Shown: in pieces, positions 60,050 through 64,000 of the stretch
How the letters are laid out: each line of letters opens with the position of its first letter
Numbering within the stretch: position 1 is the first letter of the stretch
Assembly: GCF_012524075.1 (NCBI RefSeq)
Contig: NZ_JAAZUI010000004.1
Coordinates: forward strand, 62,001-126,000
DNA from: Lutibacter sp. B1
Lineage (GTDB): Bacteria > Bacteroidota > Bacteroidia > Flavobacteriales > Flavobacteriaceae
Direction of reading: 5' to 3'
DNA: 64,000 nt
Notes under the pieces: generated by a model
The model's database searches: none
Seen by the model: only the letters and a program-made list of their open reading frames with translations
Told to the model about the DNA's origin: nothing
Program-made: the position numbers and the translations under genes

Positions 60050-61093
60050 CTATAAAGTTGCCATATCAATTACAAATCGGTACTTGACATCACTTTTCAG
60101 CATACGTCTGTAGGCATCATTAATATAATTCATAGGAATTACTTCAACTTCAGAAACAATATTATGTTCGGCGCAATAATCCAGCATTTCTTGTGTTTCA
60201 GCAATTCCCCCAATAATGGAACCAACAATGCTTCTTCTGTTTCGTAGCAAATTGAAACCTAAAATTTCAGTAGGTGCCGGCGGAACTCCCACGCAGATCA
60301 TGATACCATCAGTATCAAGCATATTTAAATATTGATTATAATCATGTGGTGCTGAAACCGTATCAAAAATAAAATCAAAATTGTTTTGAAGTGCTTTTAC
60401 TTGTTCCGGATCTTTACTTAAAGCAAAATGATGAGCACCCAATTTTTTGGCATCTTTTTCTTTTTCCGGAGAAGTACTGATCATGGTTACTTCAGCCCCA
60501 AAAGAAGCTGCAAATTTCACAGCCATATGTCCTAATCCTCCTAAACCAACAATAGCTATACGATGTCCTTTTCCAACTTTCCAATGGCGTAAAGGCGAAT
60601 AGGTTGTAATGCCTGCACAAAGTAATGGAGCCACTGCCTGTAATGGCAATTTTTCGGAAACATGAAGCACAAATTTTTCATCAACCACAATTTGGTTTGA
60701 ATAACCTCCATAAGTGAACCCTCCAGTATGTTTGTTATATGAATTATAAGTTGCTATAAGTTCATTTCGGCAAAATTGTTCCAGTCCTTTTTCACAATTA
60801 TCACATTCCTGACATGAATCTACTAAACAGCCTACGGCTGCTAAATCACCGATTTTAAATTTAGTAACATGGGTTCCAACTTGAAGAACTTTTCCCACAA
60901 TTTCATGACCGGGTACAAGTGGATAATTTGCATTGCCCCAGTCGTTTTGTACATAATGGAGGTCGCTATGGCAAACCCCACAGTATAAAATTTCAAAATA
61001 TACATCATGTGGTCCAACATCTCTGCGTTCAAAATTGAACGGATGAAGCGGATCGGTTGCATTGTCGGCTGCGTACCCTTTTGTTGCAATCAT
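60050..61093 (-). CDS. zinc-dependent NAD(P) alcohol dehydrogenase, YahK/CAD type
   Basis: Medium-chain dehydrogenase of 347 residues. The catalytic zinc site is in CGVCHSDLHYVQNDWG and PLVPGHEIVGKV. The structural zinc cysteines are in CQECDNCEKGLEQFC (residues about 93-107), and the nucleotide loop is IAIVGLGGLGHMAVKFA. The pattern is that of the cinnamyl-alcohol-dehydrogenase/YahK group, which reduces a wide range of aldehydes with NADPH. It is followed by an SDR gene and preceded after 10 bp by the dienelactone hydrolase gene. Confidence 0.94.
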   Translation of the reverse strand: MIATKGYAADNATDPLHPFNFERRDVGPHDVYFEILYCGVCHSDLHYVQNDWGNANYPLVPGHEIVGKVLQVGTHVTKFKIGDLAAVGCLVDSCQECDNCEKGLEQFCRNELIATYNSYNKHTGGFTYGGYSNQIVVDEKFVLHVSEKLPLQAVAPLLCAGITTYSPLRHWKVGKGHRIAIVGLGGLGHMAVKFAASFGAEVTMISTSPEKEKDAKKLGAHHFALSKDPEQVKALQNNFDFIFDTVSAPHDYNQYLNMLDTDGIMICVGVPPAPTEILGFNLLRNRRSIVGSIIGGIAETQEMLDYCAEHNIVSEVEVIPMNYINDAYRRMLKSDVKYRFVIDMATL

Positions 61094-61103
61094 ATTTTTT
61101 TAT

Positions 61104-61814
61104 TTAATTTTTTAGTCTTGATTCAAAAAAAGTTAATGTATGAGCCCAAGCTTCTTTAGCAGCAAGAGGATGATAACTGCTTCGTTCGTCACAATGAAAT
61201 CCGTGATCGGCAGATGAAAAAACAACATTAGTGTATTCTTTACCAGCTTTTTTTACCGCATTAATAATTGTTTCTACTACTTCAGCAGTAATATGTTGGT
61301 CTTTTCCTCCCCAAAAGAAAAGATGATCTGCGTAAAGGTTTTCTGCTTCATCTGTCCATTGATCAAGTCCTCCACCATAATAGGAAACTCCCGCAGCTAA
61401 TGGCAATCTGGCATTCGCCAAAAATGAAGCTCTTCCTCCTAAACAAAATCCTATGCTTCCAATTTTGTCTTTGTTTATAATATCTTGTTGCTGAAACCAA
61501 TCATATACGGCTTGAAAATCAAAAGAAAGTCCTTCCTTTGTTATGGCCTGATAATGTGGAATAGCTTCAGAAAAATTGGTATAAGGAACCACCAATCGAT
61601 TAATGGTACGATGAAAAAGGTCTGGAGCAACTACCGCATAGCCTTCAGTACAAAGTCTTTCAGCAATACTTTCAATATGATGATTTACTCCAAATGCTTC
61701 CTGTAACAGGATAATTCCAGGAACTTTTCCATCACTTCCAGGTATCGCAATATAGGCATCAAGCTCCGTACCATCTGCAACGGATATGCTGTTAAATTCG
61801 TGGTTTTTAATCAT
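61104..61814 (-). CDS. dienelactone-hydrolase family protein
   Basis: Alpha/beta hydrolase of 236 residues with the DLH layout: a glutamate in ILLQEAFGVNHHIESIAERL, the nucleophile cysteine in GSIGFCLGGRAS near residue 123, an aspartate in FFWGGKDQHI and the histidine in SSADHGFHCDERS. These give the Cys-Asp-His triad of dienelactone hydrolases, which open lactones or other esters. Here it is embedded among aldehyde/ketone reductases, so it may process a product of them (inference). It lies 55 bp after the upstream SDR gene. Confidence 0.92.
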   Translation of the reverse strand: MIKNHEFNSISVADGTELDAYIAIPGSDGKVPGIILLQEAFGVNHHIESIAERLCTEGYAVVAPDLFHRTINRLVVPYTNFSEAIPHYQAITKEGLSFDFQAVYDWFQQQDIINKDKIGSIGFCLGGRASFLANARLPLAAGVSYYGGGLDQWTDEAENLYADHLFFWGGKDQHITAEVVETIINAVKKAGKEYTNVVFSSADHGFHCDERSSYHPLAAKEAWAHTLTFFESRLKN

Positions 61815-61869
61815 TATTTTTTAGATTTAATTGTTACTTCTGCCTTAAATTTTCAATTAATTTATAAGT

Positions 61870-62688
61870 CTATCCTTGTGCTTCATTCGATACATCTTGC
61901 CATTCTTTCCAAGTCTCCAATCGTTTTTGGTAAATGGGTTCAATTACTTGCCAAGGGAATGAACCTAAAAATAAACGCAAAGGTGGTTCAGGAGCATCTA
62001 CAATTTTTAGTATGGCATTTCGGGTTGCTTTCGGATTACCTTTTGGTGCATTTGCCGAAAAAGCTTGCCGTTCTTTTCTAAGATCTTCATAAGCTGATAT
62101 CGGTTTGCTGTGTTTAGCTGATGAAGTTCCCCAGTCTGTACTATAACCTCCCGGTTCAATAAGCGTTACTTTGATGCCAAATTGGGCCACTTCTTGTGAA
62201 AGCGTATCACATAAACCTTCCATAGCCCATTTTGAGGCGTGGTAAATACCGTAAATAGGAAATGTGGCAACGCCACCAATACTTGTTACTTGAATAATAT
62301 GTCCGCTTTTTTGTTTTCGCATAAAGGGCAATGCTGCCTGAATAACCCATAATGAACCAAAGAAATTCGTTTCCATTTGTTCACGAGTTTCAGCCTCGGT
62401 AAGTTCTTCTATAAAGCCAAAATGACCATATCCTGCATTACTGACCAATACATCAATCCGACCGAATTGTGAAACTGTTTTTTCGACAGCAGAAAAACAG
62501 GCTTCTCTATTATTTACATCGAGTTGAACTTGTAAAACTGACTCACCGTATTTATCTTGTAATTCTTTTATACTATTAAGGTTTCTTGCTGTTGCAGCAA
62601 CTTTATCTCCACGTTCTAATGCGGCTTCTGCCCATTCTCTTCCAAATCCTTTAGAGGTTCCTGTAATTAACCAAACTTTTGATTCCAT
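61870..62688 (-). CDS. SDR-family oxidoreductase (retinol-dehydrogenase-like)
   Basis: Short-chain dehydrogenase of 272 residues with ITGTSKGFGREWAEAALERG at residues 8-27, DVLVSNAGYGHFG near 80, the serine in IIQVTSIGGVATF, and the Tyr-x-x-x-Lys pair in YGIYHASKWAMEGL. The C-terminal part (GNPKATRNAILKIVDAPEPP) matches the group often seen beside AraC regulators in Bacteroidota. It is the first enzyme gene after the AraC regulator, 86 bp downstream. The substrate is unknown. Confidence 0.92.
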   Translation of the reverse strand: MESKVWLITGTSKGFGREWAEAALERGDKVAATARNLNSIKELQDKYGESVLQVQLDVNNREACFSAVEKTVSQFGRIDVLVSNAGYGHFGFIEELTEAETREQMETNFFGSLWVIQAALPFMRKQKSGHIIQVTSIGGVATFPIYGIYHASKWAMEGLCDTLSQEVAQFGIKVTLIEPGGYSTDWGTSSAKHSKPISAYEDLRKERQAFSANAPKGNPKATRNAILKIVDAPEPPLRLFLGSFPWQVIEPIYQKRLETWKEWQDVSNEAQG

Positions 62689-62774
62689 TTTTCTTATAAT
62701 TTTAGATGGACTAAATTACGGGTTTATTGTTTGTGAGAGTTGTATATTTGAATCAAATCACTTGTCAAAAAATA

Positions 62775-63611
62775 TCAAGCAACCAATGAAGTTACTTTTG
62801 ATGGGTTCTTTCCAAAATGCTTTTTAAATGAGCGACTAAAATGCGCCAAATCTTCAAAGCCTAATTCAATATAAATATCCGAAGGTTTTCGGTTGGTAAG
62901 CGTTAATAGTTCTTTTGCTTTTAATAAACGTCGTTCTTTAATCCATTGGTGTGGAGAAGTATTAAAGGTGCGTTTAAATTCGCGATGAAAGGTAGCAATA
63001 CTTCTTCCAGACAATTTGGCTAACTCATTAAGAGGTATTTTTTGAGTGTAATAATGCTCCATAAATAGCCGTAGTTCTGCTTTTGAAGGTTGAGAAAAAT
63101 CGCTGAGAAAGGTAAGAATATTTTTATTTTCACGAGCTATGCCAATAAGTGATTCCAATGTTTTTAATTCAACAATATCTGGAGCCATATTTTGTTTTTC
63201 CTTTAGGTAAATTTCTAATGAACTCATTAATCCCAACAATATGCTGTTTGGGCTTACAGGAAGAAAAGGTTTGTTTATAACGTGGTCCTTATTTTGTATA
63301 AGTGGTAATTTTGCTGAAACTTTCCGGATAAATTCGTCATTCAACATAAAAGCTATCATTTTAAAACCATCTTCATTTTCGCCCCAGGTTTTAAAACAAG
63401 TGAGTGATGTGTACTTTTTAATCAGGCAAAAAGCACCTTTTTCAATGGTAAACAATTGGTTTTTGTTCCTGAAATTAAATTGTCCCTGCTGGACGTATAT
63501 CAAAAGATGATCCGGATAATATACATTGTGTTCAGAACTGTTAGATGTTTCAACAGATGTGGCAATTACCAGTGAATTGCATTTGATATATTGTAAAGTT
63601 GTTTCGTTCAC
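62775..63611 (-). CDS. AraC-family transcriptional regulator
   Basis: The regulator has an N-terminal cupin-like ligand domain (residues about 1-170: HLLIYVQQGQFNFRNKNQLF) and two HTH motifs at the C-terminus (LNELAKLSGRSIATFHREFK; PSDIYIELGFEDLAHFSRSF). I start it at GTG 63611 (278 residues) because a -7-like TACTTTTA (63623-63616) overlaps the alternative TTG at 63626; the transcript would be nearly leaderless. It leads the SDR/hydrolase/alcohol-dehydrogenase cluster and faces the aldo/keto reductase gene, an arrangement like E. coli YqhC and its aldehyde reductases. Confidence 0.9.
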   Translation of the reverse strand: MNETTLQYIKCNSLVIATSVETSNSSEHNVYYPDHLLIYVQQGQFNFRNKNQLFTIEKGAFCLIKKYTSLTCFKTWGENEDGFKMIAFMLNDEFIRKVSAKLPLIQNKDHVINKPFLPVSPNSILLGLMSSLEIYLKEKQNMAPDIVELKTLESLIGIARENKNILTFLSDFSQPSKAELRLFMEHYYTQKIPLNELAKLSGRSIATFHREFKRTFNTSPHQWIKERRLLKAKELLTLTNRKPSDIYIELGFEDLAHFSRSFKKHFGKNPSKVTSLVA

Positions 63612-63754
63612 TATGTAAAAGTACAATTAAATTGTCAACTTACTTTATGCAAAAGGCAGGTTTAAATAAGAGAACTAAAAAGTGCAAATGTGAAAGACTT
63701 TGCAGATCTGTATAAAGATTATTTGAAATGTTTAACATTTTTACTACATAAATT

Positions 63755-63782
63755 TGGATGATGGATTGTTGTTAATCATCCA
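63755..63782. promoter_or_regulatory. inverted repeat upstream of the aldo/keto reductase gene
   Basis: TGGATGAT (63755-63762) and ATCATCCA (63775-63782) around 12 bases, in the divergent AraC/aldo-keto reductase region. It could be a regulator site; no T-run follows, so it is not a terminator. Confidence 0.35.
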
Positions 63783-63897
63783 TGATAAATAACCAAACAG
63801 TTTTTTGTTGTATTGCTTGATTTTTAAAATTGTTTTCTATTATTTATTTTGAATTTACTTTCTTTTTAAAGTAACTTTATCCTTTTAAAATAATAGT

Positions 63898-64000
63898 ATG
63901 AATTATAGAGATTTAGGGAAAACAGGTTTAAGAGTATCTGAAATCAGTTTAGGAACTTGGCAAGTTGGCGGAAAATGGGGAAGCGAATTTAATGAAAAAA
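63898..64000 (+). CDS. aldo/keto reductase, 5' part
   Basis: Thirty-four residues are visible before the window ends. [20 protein letters not shown] followed by [14 protein letters not shown] is the standard first strand and loop of aldo/keto reductases. These NADPH enzymes reduce aldehydes and ketones. It is divergent from the AraC regulator with about 285 bp between them, which makes it a likely member of the same regulon. TAACTTTA near 63872 is one base from the -7 consensus. Confidence 0.88.
   Translation, partial: MNYRDLGKTGLRVSEISLGTWQVGGKWGSEFNEK

Noticed and set aside
1-64000. CRISPR arrays, insertion sequences, prophage, tRNA and rRNA genes
   Set aside because: I found no regular repeat-spacer pattern, transposase or integrase, phage structural gene, or tRNA/rRNA-like sequence.

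Overview
The window is a chromosomal segment from a low-GC member of the Bacteroidota, most likely family Flavobacteriaceae. Three things point there. Many genes carry the Bacteroidota -7 promoter element TAnnTTTG and lack a Shine-Dalgarno sequence. Several families are typical of this group (DUF4270, DUF4271, DUF4296, DUF3078, DUF3109, CarboxypepD_reg TonB receptors). Housekeeping neighbourhoods such as panC-panD, glycogen-synthase-like/DUF4270/glmS and dihydroorotase/DUF4296/polyprenol-phosphate mannosyltransferase are also typical. The genus cannot be fixed from the sequence. I see no rRNA, tRNA, CRISPR array, insertion sequence or prophage.

Layout. 1-9.5 kb: a truncated unknown gene, an ALDH7-type aldehyde dehydrogenase, an ECF sigma factor with a trans-envelope anti-sigma/beta-barrel protein, a LuxE-like acyl transferase, a lipoprotein, tyrS, and an epimerase coupled to a transglutaminase-like protein. 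9-23 kb: dihydroorotase, DUF4296, a dolichol-phosphate-mannose-synthase-like enzyme, DUF4271, hemD, radA, a flippase-like protein, panD, panC, a catalytically degenerate half glycogen synthase, DUF4270, glmS, an FAD protein, MarC and DUF3109. 23-27 kb: class Ia ribonucleotide reductase nrdB-nrdA. 27-34.7 kb: a PiT phosphate transporter, a YwqK/MORN-like secreted protein, a beta-helix lipoprotein with its TonB-dependent receptor, and a short orphan receptor N-domain. Direct TTAA-type repeats in an 11-bp register lie upstream of several of these, suggesting co-regulation of the Pho type. 34.7-49 kb: dgt, DUF3078, dxs, tadA, glpQ, a ClC channel, a Cys-rich mini-protein, an APC permease, aspS, an acyl-CoA ligase and rsmI.

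49-64 kb is more accessory. An XRE repressor/membrane-protein pair has a clear operator over its own promoter. A secreted dual-specificity-type phosphatase follows. A five-gene operon (TetR, NAD(P)-binding protein, nitroreductase, old-yellow-enzyme, YqhD-like alcohol dehydrogenase) lies behind a perfect 22-bp palindrome. Next come rlmF, a GH3 lipoprotein glycosidase and a GNAT acetyltransferase. The window ends with a second redox cluster (AraC regulator, two SDRs, dienelactone hydrolase, zinc alcohol dehydrogenase, divergent aldo/keto reductase) that is visibly richer in GC. The two redox clusters look like separate aldehyde/electrophile-handling modules.

The strongest candidates for a poorly described system are the sigma/trans-envelope anti-sigma pair at 2422-4181 and the repeat-controlled phosphate/TonB gene set at 26.9-34.6 kb. 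Structured intergenic elements at 46402-46495 and 55917-56040 also deserve a look.
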